NCBI RefSeq assembly: GCF_011764545.1
Contig: NZ_AP022870.1
Location: forward strand, 7,694,001-7,758,000
DNA: 64,000 bases
DNA from: Phytohabitans flavus
Lineage (GTDB): Bacteria; Actinomycetota; Actinomycetes; Mycobacteriales; Micromonosporaceae
Direction of reading: 5' to 3'
Shown: positions 63,967 through 64,000 of the stretch, one piece after another
Numbering within the stretch: position 1 is the first letter of the stretch
How the letters are laid out: each line of letters begins with the position of its first letter
The notes under the pieces: model-generated
What the model saw: only the letters and a program-made list of their open reading frames with translations
The model's database searches: none
What the model was told of the DNA's origin: nothing
Program-made: the position numbers and the translations under genes

Positions 63967-64000
63967 AAGCACCGGTTCGGCCGATCTTCGCGTTCTCATT

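Noticed and set aside
1..64000. CRISPR array, tRNA or rRNA genes, prophage, or a polyketide/peptide biosynthesis cluster
   Set aside because: I looked for repeated spacers, tRNA-like cloverleaf blocks, phage structural genes and assembly-line enzymes and saw none.

Overview
The window is very G+C-rich, and its coding frames end almost every codon in G or C. It carries families typical of soil Actinomycetota: F420-dependent glucose-6-phosphate dehydrogenase, actinobacterial Tad pilus genes, ECF sigma factors, many LacI/TetR/PadR/Xre regulators and large secreted carbohydrate-active proteins. A filamentous actinomycete, possibly Micromonosporaceae, fits best, but the family assignment is inference. 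I see no rRNA, tRNA, CRISPR array, transposase or prophage.

Layout. 1-2867: a MalR-like LacI regulator and a GH13 alpha-glucosidase. 3245-4068: a PAP2/inositol-phosphotransferase-like membrane enzyme. 4116-14066: a complete Tad/Flp pilus locus. Twelve tightly packed minus-strand genes run from a lipoprotein through SAF, CpaE-like, CpaF, TadB, TadC, Flp and three TadE/G proteins to a LysM protein, with a divergent prepilin peptidase. 14109-31399: housekeeping and small regulatory units (secreted subtilase, dNTPase, ABC exporter plus Xre regulator, Tex, ECF sigma factor, kelch lipoprotein, zinc-type adenylate kinase, zinc dehydrogenase, YbaK-like protein, SMR efflux plus TetR, Fgd, PadR plus an FtsX-type ABC transporter). 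31544-54074: a carbohydrate-attack region with three paralogous beta-helix enzymes (GH87-like, three different modular architectures), a GH20 hexosaminidase and another secreted beta-helix protein. These suggest attack on fungal or other polysaccharide walls. Between them lie a TetR gene with operators facing a deleted SDR gene, an ECF sigma/anti-sigma pair, an MFS exporter and oxidoreductases. 54205-57961: a membrane protein, PfpI-like and SDR proteins and a secreted protein. 57962-58563: a gene-free cluster of extragenic palindromes. 58564-64000: a LacI regulator divergent from an operon of four overlapping Gfo/Idh/MocA oxidoreductases that continues to the right edge. It is the best candidate for an undescribed pathway, probably oxidation/reduction of an unusual sugar or glycoside.

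Two points affect how the annotation should be read. First, eleven genes contain in total fourteen points where the frame is restored by adding one G or C, nearly always within a short G/C run. All go in the same direction (a missing base), so I treat them as probable sequence errors and annotate across them. The only convincing decayed gene is the SDR remnant at 36209-36401. Second, several operators are visible as palindromes: LacI-type at 49336 and at 59614-59741, TetR-type at 25942 and 36138-36185, and an 18-bp palindrome at 17500.
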